NCBI RefSeq assembly: GCF_000018045.1
Contig: NC_009792.1
Span: 1,860,001 to 1,924,000 of the forward strand
Direction: 5' to 3'
DNA length: 64,000 nucleotides
Source: Citrobacter koseri ATCC BAA-895
Lineage (GTDB): Bacteria; Pseudomonadota; Gammaproteobacteria; Enterobacterales; Enterobacteriaceae
Within the stretch, counting starts at the first letter, position 1. The number at the start of each line of letters is the position of its first letter. Positions 8,200 through 17,706 of this stretch are shown here, piece by piece. Below the pieces are notes generated by a model, which saw nothing but the letters and a program-made list of their open reading frames with translations, made no database searches and was not told the origin of the DNA. The translations under genes and the position numbers were made by a program.

Positions 8200-8771
8200 A
8201 AAAAAGCCTGCTGGGACTGACTTTTGCTTCCCTGTTATTCACCACTGGTTCTGCAATCGCGGCAGACTATAAAATTGATAAAGAGGGACAACACGCCTTC
8301 GTTAACTTCCGTATCCAGCACCTGGGTTACAGCTGGCTGTACGGGACGTTCAAAGATTTCGACGGGACATTTACCTTCGATGAAAAAAATCCGGCTGCGG
8401 ATAAAGTGAACGTCACCATTAACACCAACAGCGTTGATACCAACCATGCGGAGCGTGATAAGCACCTGCGTAGCGCTGATTTCCTGAACGTGGCGAAATT
8501 CCCGCAGGCGACGTTTACCTCGACCAGCGTGAAAAAAGATGGCGACGAGCTGGATATCACCGGCGACCTGACGCTCAATGGCGTCACCAAACCGGTCACG
8601 CTGGAAGCGAAGCTGATCGGCCAGGGTGACGATCCGTGGGGCGGGAAGCGCGCGGGCTTTGAAGCGGAAGGTAAAATTAAGCTGAAAGACTTCAACATCA
8701 CCACCGACCTCGGCCCTGCATCGCAGGAAGTCGATCTGATTATCTCGGTGGAAGGCGTACAGCAGAAGTAA
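8196..8771 (+). CDS. yceI: YceI, periplasmic polyisoprenoid-binding-like protein
   Basis: The 191-residue protein begins with a Sec signal peptide (MKKSLLGLTFASLLFTTGSAIA, cleavage before ADYKIDKE). The rest is a YceI-domain lipocalin-like beta barrel. Homologues bind long isoprenoid chains such as ubiquinone. E. coli YceI is periplasmic and induced by base and osmotic stress. Translational coupling to the b561-type YceJ suggests a quinone-related role for the pair. That is inference. Confidence 0.93.
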   Translation: MKKSLLGLTFASLLFTTGSAIAADYKIDKEGQHAFVNFRIQHLGYSWLYGTFKDFDGTFTFDEKNPAADKVNVTINTNSVDTNHAERDKHLRSADFLNVAKFPQATFTSTSVKKDGDELDITGDLTLNGVTKPVTLEAKLIGQGDDPWGGKRAGFEAEGKIKLKDFNITTDLGPASQEVDLIISVEGVQQK

Positions 8772-9006
8772 CGAATGCCGGATGGCGGCTTCGCCTTATC
8801 CGGCCTACAGCAGCACATATTGTAGGCCCGGTAAGCGGAGCGCCACCGGGCGCAATGCCGGATGACGGCATTGCCTTCAGCACATATTGTAGGCCCGGTA
8901 AGCAGAGCGCCGCCGGGCGCAATGCCGGATGACAGCGTCGCCTTCAGCACATATTGTAGGCCCGGTAAGCGAAGCGCCACCGGGCGTAATGCCGGATGGC
9001 GCTACG
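8772..9006. repeat. REP/BIME cluster with three 67-bp tandem units
   Basis: The sequence between yceI and trhO is built of REP-type palindromes (ATGCCGGATGGCGGC, CCGGTAAGCG...CACCGGGCG, TTGTAGGCCCGG). The phrase CAGCACATATTGTAGGCCCGG recurs at 8811, 8878 and 8945, giving an exact 67-bp period for three near-identical units. It lies between the convergent yceI and trhO genes, where REPs usually act as transcript stabilisers or gyrase sites. Confidence 0.93.
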
Positions 9007-10059
9007 TTATTCCGCCGGGTCGGGAATGCCCAGTTGGGTATTCAGGCGGCCACGCGATTTATTGAAGATTTTATTGCCATTCTCACGGCCAGCGCGGCGA
9101 CGGCGCTGTTCCTCTTCCGGCAAACTGCTCTCTTCACAGCACAGTTCGCTACAGCAGCCTTTAAACTTCTCGGCGCAAGCCGGGCACTGAATAAACAGCA
9201 GATGGCAGCCATCATTTTTACAGTTGGTATGGCTGTCGCACGGTGCGCCGCACTGGTGACAATGCGCGATAACCTCATCAGAGATCCGCTCTCCCATGCG
9301 CTCATCAAACACAAAGTTCTTACCAATGAAACGCACCGGCAGTCCCTGCTCGCGCGCCTTACGCGCGTACTCAATGATGCCGCCCTCAATGTGCCACACT
9401 TTGTTAAAACCGTTATGCTTCATCCAGGCGCTGGCTTTTTCACAACGAATACCGCCCGTACAGTACATGACGATTTTCTTGTCTCTATGCTCCTGCATCA
9501 TTTCAACAGCTTTCGGCAACTGCTCGCGGAACGTGTCAGCCGGAATTTCCAGCGCATTTTCGAAATGCCCCACTTCATATTCGTAGTGGTTACGCATGTC
9601 GATAAACACGGCATCAGGATCGTCCAGCATGGCGTTCACTTCCGCCGCTTTCAGGTACTCGCCAACGTCGCTGGCATCAAAATTCGGATCGTCGATACCA
9701 TCGGCCACAATCCGCTCGCGTACTTTCATACGCAGCACCCAGAAGGACTTACCGTCATCGTCCAGCGCAATATTCAGACGCAAGCCGTTTAATGCGGGAT
9801 CAAACGCATACAGCTGCTCACGAAACGCCGCGACCTGACTTTGCGGCACGCTGATCTGCGCGTTAATACCTTCACGCGCCAGATAAACGCGACCAAAAAC
9901 ATTCAGCGAGGTAAACATCTGGTACAACGCGTCGCGCGTGCTCTGCGGATCGACGATCGTGAAATATTTATAAAAAGAGATGGTCGTGCGCGGCTCCGTT
10001 TCAGCTAACATCCGGGCTTTAAGCGCATCGTTCGAAATGCGGTTGTGTAACACTGGCAT
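9007..10059 (-). CDS. trhO: TrhO, tRNA uridine-34 hydroxylase (rhodanese family)
   Basis: The start at ATG 10059 (MPVLHNRISNDALKARM) gives 350 residues, the length of E. coli YceA/TrhO. An in-frame start six codons upstream (10077) is possible but unsupported. TrhO installs oxygen-dependent ho5U at position 34 of certain tRNAs. The central rhodanese domain carries the active-site cysteine in VMYCTGGIRCEKAS. The C-terminal part holds a cysteine-rich cluster (CHQCGAPC, CKNDGC, CPACAEKFKGCC). It is convergent with yceI across a REP array. Confidence 0.95.
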   Translation of the reverse strand: MPVLHNRISNDALKARMLAETEPRTTISFYKYFTIVDPQSTRDALYQMFTSLNVFGRVYLAREGINAQISVPQSQVAAFREQLYAFDPALNGLRLNIALDDDGKSFWVLRMKVRERIVADGIDDPNFDASDVGEYLKAAEVNAMLDDPDAVFIDMRNHYEYEVGHFENALEIPADTFREQLPKAVEMMQEHRDKKIVMYCTGGIRCEKASAWMKHNGFNKVWHIEGGIIEYARKAREQGLPVRFIGKNFVFDERMGERISDEVIAHCHQCGAPCDSHTNCKNDGCHLLFIQCPACAEKFKGCCSELCCEESSLPEEEQRRRRAGRENGNKIFNKSRGRLNTQLGIPDPAE

Positions 10060-10277
10060 GGTGTACGTATCCTGCAATCAGTAAAAATGAAATCGGGCGG
10101 CATCATAAAGCAAACATCGCCAATTTACATCCACACATTTTGCGCTACATTTCATTCTTCATACTAAGAAATTAACAACAATTGCCGCTTTTATCGTCGT
10201 TCTCCAACCACAAATTTTTGCTGTACACGAAAAAATGCGACAATACAGGGAATTGCTCGTTTACAGACAGGATAGAG

Positions 10278-11198
10278 ATGACGAATTTACCTAAGTTCTC
10301 CGTTGCGCTACTGCATCCACGTTATTGGTTAACCTGGCTGGGTATTGGTGCTCTTTGGTTGGTCGTGCAATTGCCCTACCCGGTGATTTACAAACTGGGT
10401 TGTGCAATGGGACGTCTGGCGTTGCGTTTTATGAAGCGCCGCGCCCGCATCGCCCATCGTAATCTTGAATTGTGCTTTCCGCAGATGAGCGAGCAAGAAC
10501 GCCACCAGATGGTGGTGAAGAACTTCGAGTCTGTCGGGATGGGCGTGATGGAAACCGGCATGGCCTGGTTCTGGTCCGACCGCCGTATTTCACGCTGGAC
10601 AGATGTCAGCGGCGTTGAGCATATCCGCGACGTTCAGGCCCGGGAGCGAGGGATTCTGCTGGTTGGCCTGCACTTTCTGACGCTGGAGCTGGGCGCGCGC
10701 CAGTTTGGTTTGCAACAGCCTGGCATTGGCGTTTATCGTCCGAATGACAATCCGTTGCTCGACTGGCTACAGACCTGGGGACGTATGCGCTCCAACAAGT
10801 CGATGCTCGATCGCAAAGACCTGAAAGGCATGATCAAAGCGCTAAAAAAAGGTGAAGTGGTCTGGTATGCGCCGGACCATGACTATGGCCCGCGCGCCAG
10901 CGTGTTTGTCCCGCTGTTTGCCGTGGAACAGGCCGCCACCACGTCAGGAACCTGGATGCTCTCCCGGATGTCCAACGCCTGTCTGGTGCCGTTTGTTCCG
11001 CGTCGTAAACCCGATGGCAAAGGCTATGAGCTGATTCTCCTGCCGCCGGAATGCTCACCACCGCTGGATGACGCCGAAACCACCGCGGCCTGGATGAACA
11101 CGATCGTAGAGAAATGCATCATGATGGCGCCCGAGCAATACATGTGGTTGCACCGCCGTTTCAAAACGCGTCCTGAAGGTATGCCTTCCCGTTACTGA
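10278..11198 (+). CDS. lpxL: Lipid A biosynthesis lauroyltransferase LpxL
   Basis: The 306-residue protein MTNLPKFSVALLHPRYWL is LpxL (HtrB), an inner-membrane acyltransferase. It transfers laurate from acyl-ACP to Kdo2-lipid IVA late in lipid A synthesis. One N-terminal membrane anchor (WLGIGALWLVVQLPYPV) is visible. The HX4(D/E) catalytic motif is in VGLHFLTLELGAR, and the conserved YAPDHDYGPR block follows. The start at 10278 is preceded by AGGATAGAG. It is divergent from trhO. A weak stem-loop at 11206-11230 follows, without a clear T run. Confidence 0.95.
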   Translation: MTNLPKFSVALLHPRYWLTWLGIGALWLVVQLPYPVIYKLGCAMGRLALRFMKRRARIAHRNLELCFPQMSEQERHQMVVKNFESVGMGVMETGMAWFWSDRRISRWTDVSGVEHIRDVQARERGILLVGLHFLTLELGARQFGLQQPGIGVYRPNDNPLLDWLQTWGRMRSNKSMLDRKDLKGMIKALKKGEVVWYAPDHDYGPRASVFVPLFAVEQAATTSGTWMLSRMSNACLVPFVPRRKPDGKGYELILLPPECSPPLDDAETTAAWMNTIVEKCIMMAPEQYMWLHRRFKTRPEGMPSRY

Positions 11199-11361
11199 TT
11201 CATCAGGTGCAGCCGGGCGACGGTTGCACCTTCTCATCGCCTCTTTTAGCTTTAAAAGCTACTCACATTGCCGCCCTCAGCAGGCAGGCGCATAATAAGA
11301 GAGTATTGCCTTATTTTTATTCTGATGATAGCGCAAACAGCGCATCACACTGCGGATCGCT

Positions 11362-12582
11362 ATGTCACCCTCTGATGTCCCCATAAACTGGAAACGCAAT
11401 CTCACCGTAGCCTGGCTGGGCTGTTTTTTGACCGGCGCGGCGTTTAGCCTGGTGATGCCATTTTTACCTCTCTACGTTGAGCAGCTCGGCGTAACGGGCC
11501 ACAGCGCGCTGAATATGTGGTCGGGGCTGGTTTTCAGTATCACCTTCCTGTTTTCCGCTATTGCCTCGCCTTTTTGGGGCGGGCTGGCCGATCGCAAAGG
11601 ACGAAAGATCATGCTGCTGCGCTCAGCCCTCGGCATGGCGATAGTTATGCTGCTGATGGGGCTGGCGCAGAACATCTGGCAGTTTCTGCTCCTGCGCGCA
11701 TTGTTAGGTCTGCTCGGCGGATTTGTGCCAAACGCAAATGCGCTTATCGCCACTCAGGTGCCGCGTAATAAGAGCGGCTGGGCGTTAGGAACGCTTTCTA
11801 CTGGCGGCGTCAGCGGCGCGTTGCTCGGCCCTCTGGCGGGCGGATTACTTGCCGACCAGTACGGATTACGCCCTGTCTTCTTCATCACCGCCAGCGTGCT
11901 GTTGGTCTGTTTCTTACTGACGCTCTTTTTTACTCGCGAGCGTTTTCAGCCTGTCAGCAAAAAGGAGATGTTGCACGTCCGGGAAGTCGTTGGCTCACTA
12001 AAAAACCCAAAGCTGGTTTTGAGTCTGTTCGTCACCACGCTGATCATTCAGGTTGCAACCGGATCGATCGCGCCTATTCTGACGTTATATGTGAGAGAGC
12101 TAGCCGGTAACGTCAGCAATATCGCATTTATCAGCGGAATGATCGCCTCGGTGCCCGGCGTGGCGGCGTTGCTCAGCGCGCCCCGGCTCGGCAAACTGGG
12201 CGATCGCATTGGCCCCGAAAAGATCCTGATTACCGCCCTGATTATCTCTGTCCTGTTGCTGATCCCGATGTCATTCGTACAAACGCCCTGGCAGCTTGGC
12301 GTGCTGCGCTTTTTACTTGGCGCGGCGGACGGCGCCCTGCTCCCTGCCGTACAGACTCTGCTGGTCTATAACGCCAGCAATCAGATCGCCGGGCGCATCT
12401 TCAGTTACAACCAGTCATTTCGCGATATTGGCAACGTCACAGGCCCGTTAATGGGGGCGGCTATTTCTGCCAGCTACGGTTTTCGCGCCGTGTTTTGCGT
12501 CACCGCAGGCGTCGTGTTGTTCAACGCAATTTATTCGTGGAACAGCCTGCGGCGGCGCAGAGAGACCCTCGCGGCAAAATGA
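11362..12582 (+). CDS. mdtG: MdtG, MFS multidrug efflux transporter
   Basis: This is a 406-residue, 12-TM major facilitator protein (MSPSDVPINWKRNLTVAWLGCF). The loop 2-3 motif reads GGLADRKGRKIML. MdtG (YceE) confers fosfomycin and deoxycholate tolerance when overproduced and is a mar/sox/rob regulon member in E. coli. I cannot point to a convincing marbox in the 160 bp before it. It lies between lpxL and msyB as in E. coli. Confidence 0.94.
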   Translation: MSPSDVPINWKRNLTVAWLGCFLTGAAFSLVMPFLPLYVEQLGVTGHSALNMWSGLVFSITFLFSAIASPFWGGLADRKGRKIMLLRSALGMAIVMLLMGLAQNIWQFLLLRALLGLLGGFVPNANALIATQVPRNKSGWALGTLSTGGVSGALLGPLAGGLLADQYGLRPVFFITASVLLVCFLLTLFFTRERFQPVSKKEMLHVREVVGSLKNPKLVLSLFVTTLIIQVATGSIAPILTLYVRELAGNVSNIAFISGMIASVPGVAALLSAPRLGKLGDRIGPEKILITALIISVLLLIPMSFVQTPWQLGVLRFLLGAADGALLPAVQTLLVYNASNQIAGRIFSYNQSFRDIGNVTGPLMGAAISASYGFRAVFCVTAGVVLFNAIYSWNSLRRRRETLAAK

Positions 12583-12663
12583 TTTTTGCGCTTTCATACT
12601 TGCAAAACCGGAGAATCAGCTATTCTTTCCCTGAATACCTCATCAAATCAAAGGGAGACAGTG

Positions 12664-13038
12664 ATGACTATGTACGCTACGCTGGAAGAAGCCATTGATG
12701 CAGCCCGTGAAGAGTTTCTGGCTGACAACCCGGAACTCGAACAAGATGAAGCCAATGTTCAACAACTCAATATCCAGAAATACGTGCTACAGGATGGCGA
12801 CATCATGTGGCAAGCCGAGTTTTTTGCCGATGAGGGCGAAGAAGGCGAATGTCTGCCAATGCTGAGTGGCGAAGCGGCGCAAAGCGTCTTTGACGGCGAT
12901 TATGATGAGATAGAGATTCGTCAAGAGTGGCTGGAAGAGAACACTCTGCATGAGTGGGATGACGGTGAATTTCAGCTCGAGCCGCCTCTGGATACCGAAG
13001 AAGGCCAGACTGCGGCGGATGAGTGGGATGAGCGTTAA
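12664..13038 (+). CDS. msyB: MsyB, acidic protein
   Basis: The 124-residue protein MTMYATLEEAIDAAREEFL is extremely acidic, rich in Asp and Glu throughout and ending TAADEWDER. E. coli MsyB restores growth and export in secY/secA conditional mutants when overproduced. Its mechanism is unresolved. The ATG at 12664 follows GGGAGACAGTG. A longer frame opening at 12586 has no similarity. It is convergent with yceK, whose stop abuts the msyB stop directly. Confidence 0.93.
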   Translation: MTMYATLEEAIDAAREEFLADNPELEQDEANVQQLNIQKYVLQDGDIMWQAEFFADEGEEGECLPMLSGEAAQSVFDGDYDEIEIRQEWLEENTLHEWDDGEFQLEPPLDTEEGQTAADEWDER

Positions 13039-13278
13039 CTACTCATAAGGGCCGTGGTGTATATCCAGCGGCAGCAGCAGCGTATCAAAAACCAGTGAAA
13101 ACGGCAGATCGAGAACCGTGACATAGCGCCACGCGGAATCCCGGACATCCCACTGCACGCCGGGATAGTATTGATTGCCGTGCCCTTGTCCGGGGATCGT
13201 CCTGCTAATGATGCTGCCGCACCCGCTCAGAAGTAGCGCCATTACGCCAACCACGATTATTCGCACCGGATACCTCAT
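13039..13278 (-). CDS. yceK: YceK, small lipoprotein
   Basis: This 79-residue protein has an N-terminal lipoprotein signal (IIVVGVMALLLSGCGS, lipobox LSGC), followed by a conserved ~55-residue domain (GQGHGNQYYPGVQWDVRDS ... LLPLDIHHGPYE). It matches YceK (DUF1375 family). Its function is unknown. It sits tail-to-tail with msyB (adjacent stops) and downstream of the opgGH terminator. Confidence 0.9.
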   Translation of the reverse strand: MRYPVRIIVVGVMALLLSGCGSIISRTIPGQGHGNQYYPGVQWDVRDSAWRYVTVLDLPFSLVFDTLLLPLDIHHGPYE

Positions 13279-13293
13279 TCGTCGTTTTGTTCA

Positions 13294-13327
13294 GTATAAA
13301 AAAATACCGGCAGCAGGCCGGTATTTT
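13294..13327 (-). terminator. Intrinsic terminator of opgGH
   Basis: On the minus strand the 11-bp stem AAAATACCGGC/GCCGGTATTTT with a 5-nt loop runs into TTTTTTTATA. It lies about 60 bp after the opgH stop. A second palindrome, TGATAAACG/CGTTTATCA (13358-13378), lies just before it. Confidence 0.88.
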
Positions 13328-13390
13328 CAGATAATTGTCAGCGCATATTTGTCGGCCTGATAAACGCCACGTTTATCAGACCGCTACGGC

Positions 13391-15919
13391 TTACTTCTTC
13401 TGCAACGCCAGTGGGTTCAGGTTGATACCCTGATAGTAGTTAACCCACGATGAGTATCTTTCCGGTGAATTCCAGACGCGATAGTGTAAACGCGCCATCG
13501 TCACCGGATCGCTCAACAACACCAGACGGCGATCGCGATTCAGTTTTTCCGGCGTTTCATTCAGCGCCTGCTCCACATGGCGGTCGCGCGCAATCTCCAG
13601 CACCTTACTGGCGCGGTGACGGGCCGTAGCCATCGCCGTAGCCAGCGCGTTAAACGACGGATTAAACACCGCGTGCATAAAGCCGTCATCCAGCGTGCGA
13701 TTGCGGTTCATCGCCAGGTATTTGTCAGTATCCACCAGCACCTGCGGCGGGGAATACTCTTCCGGGATGAGGAACAGCTTCCAGCGTTTGGTGCGCAAGC
13801 CTACCGTTGAACGGCTGGAAACCACGGACACAAACGGCGACAGGATCAGCGAGAAGACAATCGGCGCCAGCCAGAACAGGAAACGTAAATCCAGCCAGGC
13901 CATGCCAACCGCCCATACCAGGCCGAGCAGCAGCTGGGAACCGTGACGCATGAAGGCTTCACCCCACGGGGTAGAGTCATCGTCACGCTGCGGTGAATTC
14001 CAGACCACTTCCCAGCCGAGGAATGCGCTCACCACAAACACCGTGTGGAACAACATGCGTACCGGCGCCAGCAGCACAGAGAACAGCACTTCCAGCAGCA
14101 GCGACAGCGTTACGCGCACAAATCCTCCATACTCTTTTGTGCCCTTACACCAGATGAGCATAATACTCAGCAGCTTCGGCAGGAACAGCAGCACCATCGT
14201 GGATGCAAACAGCGCAATCGCCAGTTCGGGGCGCCACTGCGGCCAGACCGGGAACAGCTGGCGCGGTTGCAGGAAGTATTGCGGTTCGGTCAACGCATGA
14301 ACCACCTGCAAAGCGGTGGAAAGCGCCAGGAACATAAACCACAGCGGCGCCGACAGGTAAGACATAACCCCCGTCAGGAACACCGCACGGTGAACCGGGT
14401 GCATCCCTTTCACCAGGAACAGGCGGAAGTTCATCAGGTTGCCATGACACCAGCGGCGGTCACGCTTAAGTTCATCCAGCAGGTTCGGCGGCAGTTCTTC
14501 ATACGAACCCGGCAGATCGTAGGCAATCCAGACGCCCCACCCTGCACGACGCATTAACGCCGCTTCCACGAAGTCGTGCGAGAGGATGGAACCCGCGAAC
14601 GATCCTTCGCCCGGCAGCGGCGCAAGCGCACAGTGTTCGATGAATGGCTTCACGCGAATAATCGCGTTGTGGCCCCAGTAATGCGACTCGCCTAACTGCC
14701 AGAAGTGCAGCCCGGCGGTAAACAGCGGGCCGTACACGCGGGTAGCAAACTGCTGGCAACGCGCATACAGCGTATCCATACCGGACGCTTTCGGCGACGA
14801 CTGGATGATCCCGGCATTCGGGTTCGCTTCCATCAGACGCACCAGGCCGCTCAGACACTCGCCGGTCATCACCGAGTCAGCGTCCAGCACCACCATGTAG
14901 CTGTACTGGTTGCCCCAGCGACGGCAGAAGTCATCGATATTGCCGCTTTTGCGCTTCACACGACGGCGGCGACGGCGATAGAAAATCTGTCCTTCGCCCT
15001 GCACTTCAGCAATCAGCTCCATCCACGCTTTTTGTTCCGCCACGCAGATATCGGGGTTGTAGCTATCGCTCAGGATATAGACGTCGAAATGCGCTGCGTT
15101 GCCGGTGGCTTTAACCGATTCCCACGTAGCGCGTAGCCCTGCGAACACGCGGTCAACGTCCTCGTTGCAGATAGGCATAATCAACGCGGTACGGTGCTCT
15201 GGATTCAGCGGCTCATTTCCCACCGTTGACGCTGAAATACTGTATTTATCGCGGCCAATCAGCAGTTGCAGGAAGCCCATAAGCGCGGTCCAGAACCCCG
15301 CAGACACCCAGCAGAACAGCACGGCGAACAGGATCAGGATGCCGGTTTGCAGCACATACGGCAGCAGTTGCATAAAGGAGACCCACAGATCCTGCCCGAT
15401 CATGTCGGCGGGATTAATGAGCGCCCAGCCCTGGTAAGGAAGAATGGTCTTCATATACCAGGTCGCAACCACCGTCTGCGCCAGCGTCAGCAGCAACAGG
15501 ATGTAGCGGCGGATTGTCCCGACGGTACGCCATTTTTGCTCGTTCTCCTGCTCTTCTTTCGTCAGGCGGGAGAGATAACGCGGCGTCACGTCCCGGCCGC
15601 GCAAGCGATCCCAGAAACGACCCAGCGGGTTGGTGCGCCAGGGATCGGGGAACATAGAAGAACGCGTCGCTTTCGGCATTGCCTGCAACTGATCGCGTCC
15701 CTCATTATCCTTAATCAGTTGCCCTTCGGCCAGCGAATCCGGCCAGGCCTGCTCAAGGCGCGCTTTAACAGATCCCTGCGGTGAATCGTCTTCTCGCGAG
15801 TAAGCTCGATGCTCAACATCCAGCGCCTCATGGACGGCGCGGATGTCCGTTTTCGGCAGCGCCGCTTTCTCAATGTCTGAAAGCGGCATTGCGTCAATAT
15901 ACTCAGTTGTCTTATTCAT
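13391..15919 (-). CDS. opgH: OpgH (MdoH), osmoregulated periplasmic glucan glucosyltransferase
   Basis: The start at ATG 15919 (MNKTTEYIDAMPLSDIEK) yields 842 residues, close to the 847 of E. coli; the C-terminus ends NPLALQKK, slightly shorter. This inner-membrane family 2 glycosyltransferase polymerises glucose from UDP-glucose and exports the glucan backbone. In E. coli it also couples UDP-glucose level to cell size through FtsZ. Visible features are multiple TM helices, the VVLDADSVMTG motif with the DxD-like aspartates, and the KRDRRWCHGN Q/RxxRW-type motif. It overlaps opgG by 8 bp. Confidence 0.96.
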   Translation of the reverse strand: MNKTTEYIDAMPLSDIEKAALPKTDIRAVHEALDVEHRAYSREDDSPQGSVKARLEQAWPDSLAEGQLIKDNEGRDQLQAMPKATRSSMFPDPWRTNPLGRFWDRLRGRDVTPRYLSRLTKEEQENEQKWRTVGTIRRYILLLLTLAQTVVATWYMKTILPYQGWALINPADMIGQDLWVSFMQLLPYVLQTGILILFAVLFCWVSAGFWTALMGFLQLLIGRDKYSISASTVGNEPLNPEHRTALIMPICNEDVDRVFAGLRATWESVKATGNAAHFDVYILSDSYNPDICVAEQKAWMELIAEVQGEGQIFYRRRRRRVKRKSGNIDDFCRRWGNQYSYMVVLDADSVMTGECLSGLVRLMEANPNAGIIQSSPKASGMDTLYARCQQFATRVYGPLFTAGLHFWQLGESHYWGHNAIIRVKPFIEHCALAPLPGEGSFAGSILSHDFVEAALMRRAGWGVWIAYDLPGSYEELPPNLLDELKRDRRWCHGNLMNFRLFLVKGMHPVHRAVFLTGVMSYLSAPLWFMFLALSTALQVVHALTEPQYFLQPRQLFPVWPQWRPELAIALFASTMVLLFLPKLLSIMLIWCKGTKEYGGFVRVTLSLLLEVLFSVLLAPVRMLFHTVFVVSAFLGWEVVWNSPQRDDDSTPWGEAFMRHGSQLLLGLVWAVGMAWLDLRFLFWLAPIVFSLILSPFVSVVSSRSTVGLRTKRWKLFLIPEEYSPPQVLVDTDKYLAMNRNRTLDDGFMHAVFNPSFNALATAMATARHRASKVLEIARDRHVEQALNETPEKLNRDRRLVLLSDPVTMARLHYRVWNSPERYSSWVNYYQGINLNPLALQKK

Positions 15920-17447
15920 TGGCAGGTAACTGGTAGCTCCAGGTTTCACTCAACGGCTGATCGGCATTCACCAACGCAGCACGCATTTCAGTGGTTTTCT
16001 TCGCGTCTTTCACTTTTACGCGCAGCGTCAAACGCCAGCCTTTCGTCACCGGGTTATAACGCACTGAGTTCTCAACGATTTCGCCGTTATCGCCAATACT
16101 GGTTTGCGCCGTGACAGGGGTATCCTGCGGCAGCTTTTTCATATCTGTGCCGACAAAATCCACGACGAAGGCGATGGTGCCGTCAGGCTGGCGAATCAGG
16201 TTAGACTGTTTGACATCGCCCGTAGAGCGACGCGTCTGCTGAACCCAGGCATTCTCCGGCGCATGAAGTTTCTCTTCATCGCGGGTAAACGTCATGGTGT
16301 ACTTGAAGTTCATCTCTTTGCCTGCTTCAGGCAGTTGATCCGGCGTCCAGTAGGCCACGATGTTATCGTTAGTTTCATCGTTGGTCGGAATTTCCACCAG
16401 TTCGATTTTCCCTTTGCCCCACTCGCCTTTCGGCGTGATCCAGGCGCTTGGGCGCAGGTCATAGCGATCGTCTAAATCTTCAAAGCGCGAGAACTGGCGG
16501 CCGCGTTGCAGCAAGCCGAACCCTTGCGGGTTTTCCATCGCATAGCTGCTCACCGCAAGATGTTTCGGGTTATTCAGCGGGCGCCAGATCCATTCACCGT
16601 TGCCCGCATGGATAGACAACCCGTTAGAGTCGTGCAATTCCGGGCGATAGTTGGTTGCCGGAGACGGCTGGTTCGGCCCAAACAGGAACATGCTGGTTAA
16701 CGGCGCAACGCCCAGTTTACCGACTTTATCACGCAGGTAGACTTTCGACTGAACGTCCACCACAGTGTCACGCCCAGGGATGATGACGAAGCGGTATGCC
16801 CCGGTCGCACGCGGGGAATCGAGCAACGCATAGATGGTCAAACGTTTGTCAGTCGGTTTTGGACGCTCAATCCAGAACTCGCGAAAGCGGGGAAATTCCT
16901 CACCGGAAGGCAGCGCGGTATCAATCGCCAGACCACGCGCGGAAAGACCATAGACCTGGCCTGCGCCAATGACGCGGAAATAGCTGGCACCGAGCATGCT
17001 GACGATTTCATCATTTTTGTCTTTGCTGTTGATCGGGTACAGCACTTTGAACCCGGCGAAGCCGAGGTCTTTGACGGTGTCTTTATCATGCTGAACATCG
17101 CCAAAATTGAAATAGTCCGGGTTGTATTTGATTCTTTTTACCGTCGTCGCGGTAACTTCGTTGATCCTGACCGGTGTGTCGAAGTACATACCCTGGTGGT
17201 AGAACTCGAGCTTGAATGGGGTCTTGATATTGCTCCAGTACGCTTTATCACGGTTAAACTGGATCTGCTGATAGTCCGCATATTTCATGTCGCGGAAAAC
17301 GGAGGGCAAGTTACTTTTCGGCGCCTCATAGCCTTTACCGGCTAAGGATTGAGCTTGTTTTGCAACATCATCGATGGTGAACGCCCAACTCGACGATGTG
17401 TACAGCGTTAACATTACCGCCGCGCCCAACCAACGCATTTTCATCAT
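15912..17447 (-). CDS. opgG: OpgG (MdoG), periplasmic glucan biosynthesis protein
   Basis: Starting at 17447 (MMKMRWLGAAVMLTLYTSSSWA) the product is 511 residues with a cleavable signal peptide ending SSSWA-F. The frame stays open to 17513, and a second candidate start lies at 17465. OpgG is a periplasmic protein with a galactose-mutarotase-like beta-sandwich domain plus an Ig-like domain. It is required for glucan backbone formation together with OpgH. The C-terminal codons overlap the start of opgH, so translation is coupled. Confidence 0.95.
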   Translation of the reverse strand: MMKMRWLGAAVMLTLYTSSSWAFTIDDVAKQAQSLAGKGYEAPKSNLPSVFRDMKYADYQQIQFNRDKAYWSNIKTPFKLEFYHQGMYFDTPVRINEVTATTVKRIKYNPDYFNFGDVQHDKDTVKDLGFAGFKVLYPINSKDKNDEIVSMLGASYFRVIGAGQVYGLSARGLAIDTALPSGEEFPRFREFWIERPKPTDKRLTIYALLDSPRATGAYRFVIIPGRDTVVDVQSKVYLRDKVGKLGVAPLTSMFLFGPNQPSPATNYRPELHDSNGLSIHAGNGEWIWRPLNNPKHLAVSSYAMENPQGFGLLQRGRQFSRFEDLDDRYDLRPSAWITPKGEWGKGKIELVEIPTNDETNDNIVAYWTPDQLPEAGKEMNFKYTMTFTRDEEKLHAPENAWVQQTRRSTGDVKQSNLIRQPDGTIAFVVDFVGTDMKKLPQDTPVTAQTSIGDNGEIVENSVRYNPVTKGWRLTLRVKVKDAKKTTEMRAALVNADQPLSETWSYQLPANE

Positions 17448-17706
17448 TTGTCGTTTATGTTTCATAATAAGTAAGCACTTCCCCCTTTGTGTGCTTATAT
17501 CGATCCGATCCATTTTAATGGATAATCAGGCAATCCGACAACTGAATCCCGGCTTTGTTCAGCGCGCTGGCTCATGGATTAAGCAGGTTTTGCTCCTGTT
17601 TTCACTTTGCGTGCTTATCCTGGAGACAGGTTGTTGGACTTCGTGTAGGGTTGCCCCCGAATGTAAACATTATTCGTCCCAGGGATAAGACGAAAAGTCT
17701 GAGAAT

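Noticed and set aside
8327..8980. 217-aa minus-strand frame with internal repeats
   Set aside because: The repeats are translated REP units and the remainder is antisense to yceI.
8929..9792. 287-aa plus-strand frame
   Set aside because: It starts inside the REP array and lies antisense to trhO, which is unambiguous.
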